Assembly: GCF_036053395.1 (NCBI RefSeq)
Contig: NZ_CP107942.1
Coordinates: forward strand, 10,778,001-10,842,000
Direction of reading: 5' to 3'
Origin: Actinoplanes sp. NBC_00393
Lineage (GTDB): Bacteria > Actinomycetota > Actinomycetes > Mycobacteriales > Micromonosporaceae
Length of the DNA stretch: 64,000 nt
Below are positions 49,193 to 57,385 of the stretch, piece by piece; positions within the stretch are counted from its first letter, which is position 1; the number at the start of each line of letters is the position of its first letter. The notes beneath the pieces were generated by a model that worked only from the letters and a program-made list of their open reading frames with translations, was not told the DNA's origin and did not search any database. Position numbers and translations under genes: made by a program.

Positions 49193-50930
49193 GGGCTCGT
49201 CGATTTTTAACTCGCTGTTTTGATCAAGGCGGGTGCGGTGAATCCGGCGGCGCGGGTGTGAGCGGCGAGGTCGGTGTGGTTGGTGAGGCGGATGTTGCTG
49301 GGTTCGATGGGGTGCTGGATTTGGGTGAGCAGGGTGCGGGTGTTGCGGATGGCGACGTTGATGGTGGTGCCGGCGACGCCGAACAGATCGGCGATGACCT
49401 TGCGGGGCAGTTGGTAGCGGTCGTGGAGCAAGGTGGCCAGTAGTTGGTGGCTGAGGGTGACGCGGATCTTGCGGCCGCCGCCGCGGGCCGGGCGTGGCCG
49501 CGCAGGTTGTGCAGGAACGCTTCGTGTTGGGCTTGATGGGGAACGGTGAGCCGGTTGATCAGGTCGTTCCATGCGCTGTCGGGCATGCCGGTGATGGCCG
49601 GGTGCACCAGCGCGGCCAGGTGATGCAGCGGTGGTAGGGCTGTCGCGGGTTCGCCGGCGGGTGTGGCCGGGTCGGGGCGCAGGGTGTAGTTCCAGTCGCC
49701 GTGCCAGTCGTGACGGTCGATGGCCAGGGTGCTCATCTGCTCGTCGGTGATGACGACGCCGGTCGGGTAGTGGCCGGTGTCGAGTTCGGCGTGCACGCGC
49801 AGCCCGCTGCTGGTGGTGGTCGCGGCGATCGTGTGGACGATGGTCTCGTGGCTGGTCAGGGGTCGTGCCCGCCAGTTCATCGAGATGTGGGCGAACAAGC
49901 GATGCTCGATACGGTTCCATTTACTGGTGCCGGGCGGGAAGTGGCAGACGGTGATCGGTAGCCCGATTTCGGCGGCGAGAGCGGCCAGATCCGTTTTCCA
50001 GGCGCGAGTGCGGTAGCCGTTGGATCCGCCGGCGTCCGCGGTGATCAAGAGCCGTCCGGCGTTCGGGTAGCGGTCACGGCCGTAGCCGTCCCACCAGCGG
50101 CGCAGAGTGGCGACGGCGAACGCGGCGGTGTTGTGGTCGGTGCCGACGGCGACCCAGCCGGTGTCGGCGGCCAGGTCGTAGACCCCGTAGGGGATCACCT
50201 GTCCCAGCTGCGGATCGGCGAAGTCGTGGGTGCGGACTACGGCCGGCTCACCGGCAGGCCGCCACTCGCGGCCCTTGTTCGCGAACGCGCCGACGAGTTC
50301 CTTCTTCTTCGTATCGACGCTGACGACCGGGTCACCGCTGGACAGATAATCCTTGACCTGCTCGTTGATGTAGCCGAACTGGGCGTCGCGGTCGGGATGG
50401 CGTCTGCCTTCCAGAGTCTTGGCATTGCCCTGAAGGCTGAATCCCTCACCGTGCAGCAGAGCAGCGATCGTGTCCGGCCCGGCCTTATGACCCCGCCCGG
50501 CCAGTTCCTGCGCAAGGTGGCGCAACGACTTCGTCGTCCATCGCAGCGGCGACATCGGGTCCCCCCGCTCGTCCGGCTCGACCAGCCCCAACAACGCCGG
50601 CATCAGAGCGGGATCATGTTCGGTCACCGGCTTCCGGCCGCCACCGGCACGGCGGACCCGGCCCAGCGGCGCCACCCCGGCCTCCAACTCATCGACGCCC
50701 GCAGCCACCGTGCCCTCCCGGACCCCGGCAGCTCGCGCTACCGCCCGGATCCCGCCATGCCCCAGCACCCGAGCCTCAGCACCCAGCAGCAACCGGCGTT
50801 GCCGCTCGTCCAGATGCGGCAAGATCACCTCAAACTTCGCTGCCAGCCTGCCCCGTTCCTCCTCCGATACCGCCATAACAGATCAACGCATCGAAATCCG
50901 CCAAGCAACGGCTTGTTCTTCGACGAGCCC
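49193..50930 (-). mobile_element. Complete ISAzo13-like insertion sequence, 1738 bp
   Basis: Both ends carry the terminal inverted repeat GGGCTCGTCGA (49193-49203 and its complement at 50920-50930). The element is flanked by a 3-bp direct repeat TTA (49190-49192 and 50931-50933), the expected target duplication. Inside is one transposase gene on the minus strand. The 3-bp duplication and DDE transposase fit the ISAzo13 family. Confidence 0.88.
49207..50876 (-). CDS. ISAzo13-family DDE transposase, split by a -1 frameshift
   Basis: The ATG is at 50876. The first frame gives an N-terminal HTH-like region, the DDE domain (VVSVDTKKKELVGAF, LITADAGGSNGYRTRAW and PPGTSKWNRIEHRLFAHI, carrying the D, D and E) and runs to LHNLRGHARP. 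At the G/C-rich stretch near 49490 the family pattern continues in the -1 frame (RGGGRKIRVTLSHQLLATLL) and ends at 49207. The frame change could be a programmed frameshift or a single-base mutation; the rest of the gene is intact. Confidence 0.78.
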
Positions 50931-50933
50931 TTA

Positions 50934-51317
50934 CGCGCACGGACGACGGCTGGGCCGCTGTGGGTCTCGACGATCAGTTCGGCGTCGGTGACGTCGCTGC
51001 CGCGCGGCTGGGGGCTCGTTTCGGGCTCAGTTGATCAGTCGGCCGTGCGGTGGTGCTGTCATACCGCCCGGCAGGCAGCGCCGGCGGGCGGCCGAGTGAT
51101 CGAGTAGGCCGAAACAGCGGCCCCAGCCGCACGTTAGCGCGGTAGTCAGCGCCGGGCAGTGCGGTAGTCAGCGCCGGGCAGTGCGGTAGTCAGCGCCGGG
51201 CAGTGCGGTAGTCAGCGCCGGCAGTGCGGTAGTCAGCCCCGGGCAGTGCGGTAGTCAGCCCCGGGCAGCGCTGTGGCCATCCGATAGATCGGACCCGGGC
51301 TCGACGCCGAAGAGTCT
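50934..51317. other. 384-base intergenic region between the insertion sequence and the oxidoreductase gene
   Basis: The first 190 bases show no gene with a ribosome-binding site. A minus-strand open stretch at about 50934-51010 reads DVTDAELIVETHSGPAVVRAR and runs into the insertion sequence, so it may be the remains of a gene cut by the element. The second half is a 22-bp tandem repeat described separately. Confidence 0.4.
51139..51270. repeat. 22-bp direct tandem repeats, six copies
   Basis: GGTAGTCAGC recurs at 51141, 51163, 51185, 51207, 51228 and 51250. The period is 22 bases except one copy that has lost a G (21). The unit continues GCCGGGCAGTGC; the last two copies have CCCCGGG. Located between the insertion sequence and the oxidoreductase gene. 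No spacers, so not CRISPR. Confidence 0.93.
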
Positions 51318-52598
51318 CTAGGACACCGGGAAGTTGCTGCGGAAGACACCCGCCGGATCGTGCTGCTGCTTGACGGCGCGCAGCCGCGTGACCACCTCCG
51401 GGGTGAAGGCGTCGGCGATGCTCTCCGACGGGTTGAGGAAGGTGACCGGCTTGCGGCCGCTGACCGGCAGCGATGCGGCCAGCGCGGCCTGCCGCGCGGT
51501 GACGGCCGCGGCGGCGGACGGGGAGGTGGGCAGGCCGAACATGTAGAGGGCGAACGGTTCGGTCAGTGGCCCGTGCGGGCTGTCGGACGGCTGGGTGAAC
51601 GCGCCACCGAGGTGGCGGATCTGCACGCTGAGCAGCGGGGCGATCGGCTCGGCCAGGAGTTTGCCGAGGTCCAGGTCGGTGAGGAGCTCGCAGCGTGACA
51701 GGCCGGCGGCGGGGTCGGTGGGTTCGGCGGTGATGGCGCCGAGTTCGTCGGCCGGCATGACGCGGCGGCTGTCGGCCAGTGGGACGGGAAGGCGGTCGAG
51801 GGCGGCGAGCAGTTCGCGGGCCTCCGGTTCGGCGCCCAGGTAGGTGGTGTCGACGGCGACCATCGGGTCGGCGCCGGGGAAGTGCAGCAGGTCGAGCCAG
51901 GTGGTGAGCTCGCCGGGCGCGGTGGCGACGATGTCACGGAAGGCTTCGGCGACCTCGGCGGTGTGCTCGCCGGACCAGAGGACCCGGCCGCCGTAGAGGT
52001 GTGGCGCCGGGTGCAGCGTCAACTCCAGGGCGGTGACGACAGCGAAGTCGCCGCCACCGCCGCGCAGGGCCCAGAACAGGTCGGGGTCGGAGGAGGCGGT
52101 GAGGTGGCGCGGCGTGCCGGTGGCGTCGACGACGTCGAAGGCGGTCACCGCGTCGGAGACCCAGCCGTGGGCGCGACCGAACCAGCTGAGCCCGCCGCCG
52201 AGCGCGACTCCGGTCACGCTGACCACGGGTGAGCTGCCGGGCAGGCCGGTGAGGCCGTGTGCCGCGGCGGCGGCCTGCAACCGGCCGGAGGAGACGCCGG
52301 CGCCGATCCGGGCGCGCCGGGCGACCGGGTCGATCTCCAGGGTGTCGAGGCGGCGGGTGCGCAGCAGGATCGTGCCTTCGGTACGCCCGGTCGCGCCGTG
52401 CCCGTTGGGCTGGGTGGTGATCGTCAACCCGGCACTGCGGGCGTGTCTGACCAGCGCGGCGACGTCGCCTGCGTCGGCGGCTTCGACGACGGCGGCGACC
52501 GGCTGCTGAACGGCGAGGTTCCACGGCTGGCGGGCGGTGTCGAAGCCAGGCGTGCCGGGAAGCCAGACCTGGCCGCGGACGACGGAGTCGAGGTTCAT
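51318..52598 (-). CDS. FAD-dependent oxidoreductase of the berberine-bridge/PCMH family
   Basis: 426 residues. The PCMH/FAD_binding_4 domain is visible (VEAADAGDVAALVRHARSAGLTITTQPNGHGATGRTEGTILLRTRRLDTLEID), with His in PNGHGA as the likely site of covalent flavin attachment, and VSVTGVALGGGLSWFGRAHGWVSDAV further on. The C-terminus ends VKQQHDPAGVFRSNFPVS, the usual family end. It oxidises an unknown substrate. GGAGA precedes the ATG at 52598, and an Rrf2-type operator lies just upstream. Confidence 0.87.
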   Translation of the reverse strand: MNLDSVVRGQVWLPGTPGFDTARQPWNLAVQQPVAAVVEAADAGDVAALVRHARSAGLTITTQPNGHGATGRTEGTILLRTRRLDTLEIDPVARRARIGAGVSSGRLQAAAAAHGLTGLPGSSPVVSVTGVALGGGLSWFGRAHGWVSDAVTAFDVVDATGTPRHLTASSDPDLFWALRGGGGDFAVVTALELTLHPAPHLYGGRVLWSGEHTAEVAEAFRDIVATAPGELTTWLDLLHFPGADPMVAVDTTYLGAEPEARELLAALDRLPVPLADSRRVMPADELGAITAEPTDPAAGLSRCELLTDLDLGKLLAEPIAPLLSVQIRHLGGAFTQPSDSPHGPLTEPFALYMFGLPTSPSAAAAVTARQAALAASLPVSGRKPVTFLNPSESIADAFTPEVVTRLRAVKQQHDPAGVFRSNFPVS

Positions 52599-52609
52599 GA
52601 CGTTCTCCA

Positions 52610-52634
52610 ATTCTGGATATCTTATGTCTAGAAT
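52610..52634 (-). promoter_or_regulatory. 25-bp Rrf2-type operator upstream of the oxidoreductase gene
   Basis: Reads ATTCTGGATAT at its left and TGTCTAGAAT at its right end (four bases between), an imperfect inverted repeat ATTCT(G/A)GA...TC(T/C)AGAAT. The same 11-base block ATTCTGGATAT occurs in reverse orientation at 53152-53162, in the promoter of the Rrf2 gene. It lies in the 54-base gap between the two genes, where a repressor would block the oxidoreductase promoter. Confidence 0.75.
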
Positions 52635-52652
52635 TAACCGCTGAAAAACCGG

Positions 52653-53138
52653 TCAGGCGCGCAGCGCAGAAAATCGATTCGCGGTGTTGCCGGGCGTCGC
52701 CGGGAACTGCTGCTCGACGTCGGCCTTCAGGTCGGCGATGGTCTGCGCGGCCAGCTCACGCCGCCAGGCCAGGTCGGCCCGGCGCATGGCCCGGGAAATC
52801 AGGCAGGACTGCCGGTAATCGACCCTCGGGTCGGCGCCGGGCCCCTGCTTGAGCAGCTGCTCGCAGCGGAACGCCTCCTCCGGCCCCTCGATCGCGACCA
52901 CGATGTCCAGCACGGTGATCTGCTCCGGAGCGCGGGCCAGCCGGAAGCCGCCGCGCGGGCCGGGTGTCGAGGTGACGATGCCGGCCCGGGCGAGCGCTTG
53001 CATCTGCTTGTTCAGGTACGCCGCGGGCAGCTCGTAGAAGGCGGCCAGCTTGGCCGCCGGGACTGCCCGGTCGTCCGGCAGCCAGGTCAGGTTGAGGCAC
53101 GTGTGCAGTGCCCACTCGACGCCTTCGCTCATCCGCAT
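52653..53138 (-). CDS. Rrf2-family transcriptional repressor
   Basis: 161 residues with the Rrf2 winged helix (GVEWALHTCLNLTWLPDDRAVPAAKLAAFYELPAAYLNKQMQALARAGIVTSTPGPRGGFRLARAPEQITVLDIVVAIEG). Only two Cys lie in the usual cluster region (RCEQ and QSC, 21 apart), so a canonical 2Fe-2S triad like IscR/NsrR is not obvious. The ATG at 53138 is abutted by its operator, so it may be leaderless and autoregulated. Upstream of the oxidoreductase on the same strand. Confidence 0.87.
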   Translation of the reverse strand: MRMSEGVEWALHTCLNLTWLPDDRAVPAAKLAAFYELPAAYLNKQMQALARAGIVTSTPGPRGGFRLARAPEQITVLDIVVAIEGPEEAFRCEQLLKQGPGADPRVDYRQSCLISRAMRRADLAWRRELAAQTIADLKADVEQQFPATPGNTANRFSALRA

Positions 53139-53162
53139 ACCTGGACACTACATATCCAGAAT
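53138..53162 (-). promoter_or_regulatory. 25-bp Rrf2-type operator abutting the Rrf2 start codon
   Basis: On the minus strand it reads ATTCTGGATAT then TGTCCAGGTA, 11 of 11 identical to the upstream half and close in the other half of the site before the oxidoreductase gene. It runs into the start codon at 53138, so binding would block both transcription and translation start. This supports autoregulation. Confidence 0.75.
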
Positions 53163-53174
53163 ACCTGACCACTA

Positions 53175-53188
53175 GTGATCTAGATCAC
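53175..53188. promoter_or_regulatory. CRP/FNR-like palindrome before the sugar ABC operon
   Basis: GTGATCTAGATCAC is a perfect 14-bp palindrome and fits the CRP-family pattern GTGA-N6-TCAC. It lies 44 bases upstream of the receptor start, just before a TACGGT that could be the -10. Both the sugar operon and the divergent Rrf2 gene could be affected. Confidence 0.6.
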
Positions 53189-53232
53189 AACACCCTACGG
53201 TCATCGATGAATGCCTGAAGAAGGAGCTACCG

Positions 53233-54633
53233 ATGACAAATAGGAGGAATTTCCTACGCACCACGGGGGCGCTGGCGGTCGGCGCGATGCTCGCCGGCTG
53301 TGCCAGCGAGGAGGACGCCGGACCGGGCGGGCCCACCGGGGCGCCGGGCAACGCTCCGGCGGAGACCTACGAGGAGCCGTCGAAGAAGCTCTCCGGCGGT
53401 CTGAGCATCCTGTTGTGGAGCCACTTCGTCCCGAGCCACGACGCCTGGTTCGACAAGTTCGCCAAGGACTGGGGCAGCAAGGCCGGCGTCGACGTGAAGG
53501 TCGACCACATCGACCAGGCCCAGATCACCACCCGGATCGCCGCCGAGATCTCGGCCGGCCAGGGGCACGACATGATCCAGTTCATCGCGCCGCTGTCGCA
53601 GTTCGAGCCGAGCGTGCTGGATCTCAAGGATCTCACCGACGAGGCGAGCAAGCGCTGGGGTACGCAACTCGAGCTCTGCCAGAAGTCCAGCTTCAACCCG
53701 AGCACCGGGAAGTTCTACGCGTACTCGCCCGGCTGGGTCCCCGACCCCGGCAACTACCGCAAGTCGCTGTGGGAGCCGGCCGGCTTCCCGAACGGGCCGG
53801 CCACCTGGGAGGACCTGCTCAAGGGCGGCGGTGAGATCAAGAAGTCGAAGAACGTACAGATGGGCCTGGGCATGTCCCAGGAAATCGACTCCAACATGGT
53901 GCTGCGCGGGCTGATGTGGACGCACGGCGCCTCGATCCAGGACGCCAACGAGCGGGTGGTGCTCAACTCGCCGGAGACCGTGCAGGCGGTCGAGTTCATG
54001 GCCCGGCTGTTCAAGGAGAGCATGACCAACGAGGTGTTCTCGTGGAACGCCGCTAGCAACAACCAGGGCCTGGTCGCCGGGAAGATGTCGTACATCGTCA
54101 ACTCGATCTCGGCATGGCGCACCTCGCAGGGCACCAACCCGGCGGTCGCCGACGACGTGCATTTCGTGCCGGCTCTGACCGGCCCGGCGGGGCAGTTCGC
54201 CGCGCAGCACGTGCTCTACAACTGGATCGTCCCGAAGCATGCCGCGAACCCGGATGCGGCCAAGGAGTTCCTGCTGCATTACACGAGCAACTTCAAGGCC
54301 GCGACGTACGCCAGCAAGCTCTACGACTTCTGCGCCTTCGCCGAGCGCACTCCGGAGCTGACCGGCTGGCTCGGCGCCGACCCGTTCGGTTCGAATCCAC
54401 CGGACAAGCTGAAACTGCTCGCCGACGCGACGAAGTGGAGCGTCAACATCGGCTACCCCGGCCCGGCCAACACGGCCGAGGGTGAAATCTTCAACACCTT
54501 CGTCATCCCCAACATGTTCGCCCGGGTGGCCCGCGGCGAGCAGAGCGCCGCCGACTCGGTCACCGCCGCGACGTCGCAGGTCAACGCGGTCTTCGAGAAG
54601 TGGCGCGCCCAGGGCCTGGTCGGCAAGGGATAA
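53233..54633 (+). CDS. Sugar ABC transporter substrate-binding lipoprotein
   Basis: 466 residues. Twin-arginine-like lipoprotein signal (TNRRNFLRTTGALAVGAMLAGC; lipobox LAGC), then the SBP_bac_1 family fold (GLSILLWSHFVPSHDAWFDKF..., DMIQFIAPLSQF, SYIVNSISAWR). Such proteins bind sugars or polyols such as oligosaccharides or glycerol phosphate; the ligand here is not clear. AAGGAG precedes the ATG. Followed 3 bases later by the ATPase gene. Confidence 0.87.
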   Translation: MTNRRNFLRTTGALAVGAMLAGCASEEDAGPGGPTGAPGNAPAETYEEPSKKLSGGLSILLWSHFVPSHDAWFDKFAKDWGSKAGVDVKVDHIDQAQITTRIAAEISAGQGHDMIQFIAPLSQFEPSVLDLKDLTDEASKRWGTQLELCQKSSFNPSTGKFYAYSPGWVPDPGNYRKSLWEPAGFPNGPATWEDLLKGGGEIKKSKNVQMGLGMSQEIDSNMVLRGLMWTHGASIQDANERVVLNSPETVQAVEFMARLFKESMTNEVFSWNAASNNQGLVAGKMSYIVNSISAWRTSQGTNPAVADDVHFVPALTGPAGQFAAQHVLYNWIVPKHAANPDAAKEFLLHYTSNFKAATYASKLYDFCAFAERTPELTGWLGADPFGSNPPDKLKLLADATKWSVNIGYPGPANTAEGEIFNTFVIPNMFARVARGEQSAADSVTAATSQVNAVFEKWRAQGLVGKG

Positions 54634-54636
54634 GAC

Positions 54637-55665
54637 GTGGCCATCGTCGAGGTACGCAACCTGGTCAAGGAGTTCCCCGGCGGGGTCCGCGCGGTCGACG
54701 GCATCGACCTCGCGACCGAGGAGGGCGAGTATCTCGTCCTCCTCGGCCCGTCCGGCTGCGGCAAGACCACCCTGCTGCGCATGATCGCCGGGCTGGAGCA
54801 GCAGTCCTCCGGCGACGTGCTGATCGACGGCGCGGTGGTCAGCAGCCTGCCACCCCGCGCCCGGCAGGTGGCCATGGTGTTCCAGAGCTACGCGCTCTAC
54901 CCGCACAAGACCGTGCTCGGCAACATCGTCTTCCCGCTGCGCGCCGCGAAGGTGGAGCGAACCGAACGCGAGCGCAAGGCGAAGTGGGCCGCCGACCTGC
55001 TCGGCATCGCCCTCCTGCTCGGTCGCAAGCCGCGGCAGCTCTCCGGCGGCGAGCGGCAGCGGGTCGCGCTCGCCCGGGCCCTGGTCCGCCAGCCCAAGGT
55101 CTTCCTGCTCGACGAGCCGCTGTCGAACCTGGATGCCAAGCTGCGCGCGACCGCGCGGGACGAGCTCAAACGCTTCCAGGACGAGGTGCGCACGACGACC
55201 GTCTACGTCACCCACGACCAGACCGAGGCCATGGGCCTCGGCGACCGCATCGCGGTGCTCTCGCAGGGCCGCGTGCGGCAGGTGGGTCCACCGATGGAGG
55301 TGTACGACGACCCGGCCGACACCTTCGTCGCGACGTTCATCGGTTCGCCCCCGATGAACCTCGTGCCCCGGGGCGATCTGCTGGTCGGTTTCCGCCCCGA
55401 GCACCTGCTCCCGGCCGACGTGGTGCCCGGCGGCGGCCTGCCGGTGAGCCTCAAGGTGGACCGGCTCGAGTACCTGTCCGGGGACCGGCACGTCTACGGG
55501 ACGGCGACCGGTGTCGGCGAGCCCACCCGCGTGGTGGCCCGCCTGCCGGCAACCGTGGACGCCGACGTGGCCGTGGGGGAGGAGCAGCAGTTCCTGGTGC
55601 CGGAGCGGAGAGTCCGCATGTTCGATTCGCAGTCGGGTGCGCGTACGCATCAGGGGTTGTCGTGA
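54637..55665 (+). CDS. Sugar ABC transporter ATPase (MalK/UgpC-like)
   Basis: 342 residues with Walker A GPSGCGKTT, signature LSGGERQR, Walker B VFLLDEPLSNLD, H-loop VTHDQTEAMGLGDRI and a C-terminal TOBE-like domain (GFRPEHLLPADVVPGGGLPVSLKVDRLEYLSGDRHVYG). The MalK-type DEPLSNLD motif supports a carbohydrate substrate. The GTG at 54637 lies 3 bases after the receptor stop; the stop overlaps the permease start. Confidence 0.9.
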   Translation: MAIVEVRNLVKEFPGGVRAVDGIDLATEEGEYLVLLGPSGCGKTTLLRMIAGLEQQSSGDVLIDGAVVSSLPPRARQVAMVFQSYALYPHKTVLGNIVFPLRAAKVERTERERKAKWAADLLGIALLLGRKPRQLSGGERQRVALARALVRQPKVFLLDEPLSNLDAKLRATARDELKRFQDEVRTTTVYVTHDQTEAMGLGDRIAVLSQGRVRQVGPPMEVYDDPADTFVATFIGSPPMNLVPRGDLLVGFRPEHLLPADVVPGGGLPVSLKVDRLEYLSGDRHVYGTATGVGEPTRVVARLPATVDADVAVGEEQQFLVPERRVRMFDSQSGARTHQGLS

Positions 55666-56552
55666 CCGGCCGCCGGACGGCGGACCGTGAGGGGACGCTG
55701 GCCTGGCTGTTCCTGATGCCCAGCGTGGTCTACATCCTGGCGCTGGTGGCGCTGCCGTTCCTGCTCGCCATCGGGTATTCGCTTTCGGACGTGACCGCCG
55801 GCGACCCGAGCTTCGACTGGGTCGGCCTCCGCAACTTCCAGCGGGTCTTCGAGGACCCGGTGTTCTGGCGCTCGCTCGGCAACACCTTCGTCTTCACGCT
55901 GATCTCGATGGCGCTGATCGTGGTGCTCGGGAAGATCCTGGCGAACGTGCTGGTCGCCGACTTCCGGGGCAAGTGGGTGGTCCGGTTCCTGGTGCTGCTG
56001 CCCTGGACCACGCCGGTCGCGCTGTCGTCGATCGCCTGGCTCTGGATGCTCGACTCGATCTTCTCGCCGATCGACTGGGTGCTGCGCGAGCTGGGCCTGA
56101 TCCAGGGCAACATGTACTGGCTGGGCGAACCGGGCCTGGCGATGGCCAGCGTGATCGCGGTGCACGTCTGGCGGCTCACCCCGCTCGCCGCCGTGATCAT
56201 GGTGGCCGGGCTGGTGGCGATCCCGCGGGACCTGGACGAGGCCGCCCGGGTCGACGGGGCCGGCTACTGGCGGCGGATGTTCGAGGTGACGATTCCGCTG
56301 GTCCTGCCGGTGGCCGCGGTGGCCGCGCTGTTCGGGGCGATCTTCACGTTCACCGACATGGCCGTGGTCGACGTGCTCACCAACGGCGGGCCGAACAACG
56401 CCACCCAGGTGCTGACCAGCTGGGCGTTCTTCCGCGGCATCGACGGCGGTGACGTCGGTCAGGGCGCGGCGATCGCGTTGTTCCTGTTCCCGCTGCTGCT
56501 CGCGGTGGCCATCGCGATCCTGCGGCTGGTCCGCCGGATGGAGGTGTCATGA
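55662..56552 (+). CDS. Sugar ABC transporter permease (MalF/UgpA-like)
   Basis: 296 residues, about six transmembrane helices with the EAA loop PRDLDEAARVDGAGYWRRMFEVTIPLV and an N-terminal segment LAWLFLMPSVVYILALVALPFLLAIGYS. GTG at 55662 overlaps the ATPase stop (GTGA). Forms the channel with the next permease. Confidence 0.9.
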   Translation: MTGRRTADREGTLAWLFLMPSVVYILALVALPFLLAIGYSLSDVTAGDPSFDWVGLRNFQRVFEDPVFWRSLGNTFVFTLISMALIVVLGKILANVLVADFRGKWVVRFLVLLPWTTPVALSSIAWLWMLDSIFSPIDWVLRELGLIQGNMYWLGEPGLAMASVIAVHVWRLTPLAAVIMVAGLVAIPRDLDEAARVDGAGYWRRMFEVTIPLVLPVAAVAALFGAIFTFTDMAVVDVLTNGGPNNATQVLTSWAFFRGIDGGDVGQGAAIALFLFPLLLAVAIAILRLVRRMEVS

Positions 56553-57385
56553 GGCACCTGCTGTCCCGTACCGGTCTCTACGCCCTGGCGATCGGGTTCG
56601 CGCTGTTCGCCGCCGCCCCGTTCCTGTGGAGCCTGGTCACCGCGTTCAAGCAGAACCGGGACCTCTACAACCCGGAGAACAACCCGTTCCGCTACAACCG
56701 GCCGGCCACCTCCGACCACGTCCTCTACCTCTTCGACAACACGTCGTTCGTGACGTTCGCGTGGAACACCTTCTGGGTCGGGGTGCTGGTCGTGGCGATT
56801 ACCCTGACCCTCGGGCTGCCGGCGGCGTACGCCCTGGCCCGCCTCGACCGCCCCTGGGCCGGCTGGTTCGGCGTCGCGATCTTCCTGGTCTACCTGGTGC
56901 CGCCGAGCCTGCTGTTCCTGTCGCTGTCGCGGCTGGTGGTCGGCGTCGGCCTGCAGGACTCCACCTGGTCGCTGGTGCTGATCTATCCGACCATCACCAT
57001 CCCGGTCTCGATCTGGCTGCTCATCGGCTTCCTCAAGGCGGTGCCGAAGGACATCGAGGAACAGGCCATGGTGGACGGCTACAGCCGGCTCGCCGCGTTC
57101 TGGCGGGCGGTGGTCCCGCTGACCTTCCCGGGGATCGTGGCCGTGGTCGTCTTCGCGTTCACGCTCACCGCCAGCGAGTTCATCTACGCCCTGGCGTTCG
57201 TCTCCCCGACCACCGAGAAGGTGCTCTCCACCGGGGTGCCCACCGAACTGGTCCGCGGCGACGTCTTCTTCTGGCAGTCGCTGCAGGCCGCCACGGTGCT
57301 CGCGGCGATCCCGATCGCGATCGTCTTCAACATCTTCCTCGACCGGTTCATCGCCGGCTTCACCCAGGGCGCGGTGAAGGGCTGA
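56549..57385 (+). CDS. Sugar ABC transporter permease (MalG/UgpE-like)
   Basis: 278 residues, about six transmembrane helices with the EAA loop PKDIEEQAMVDGYSRLAAFWRAVVPLT. ATG at 56549 overlaps the previous stop (ATGA). Its stop at 57385 abuts the stop of the convergent anti-sigma-like gene, with no space for a terminator between them. Confidence 0.9.
   Translation: MRHLLSRTGLYALAIGFALFAAAPFLWSLVTAFKQNRDLYNPENNPFRYNRPATSDHVLYLFDNTSFVTFAWNTFWVGVLVVAITLTLGLPAAYALARLDRPWAGWFGVAIFLVYLVPPSLLFLSLSRLVVGVGLQDSTWSLVLIYPTITIPVSIWLLIGFLKAVPKDIEEQAMVDGYSRLAAFWRAVVPLTFPGIVAVVVFAFTLTASEFIYALAFVSPTTEKVLSTGVPTELVRGDVFFWQSLQAATVLAAIPIAIVFNIFLDRFIAGFTQGAVKG

Noticed and set aside
51139..51270. Possible CRISPR array
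   Set aside because: The units are directly joined with no variable spacers and no cas genes are nearby; it is a plain tandem repeat. The same holds for 10284-10600.
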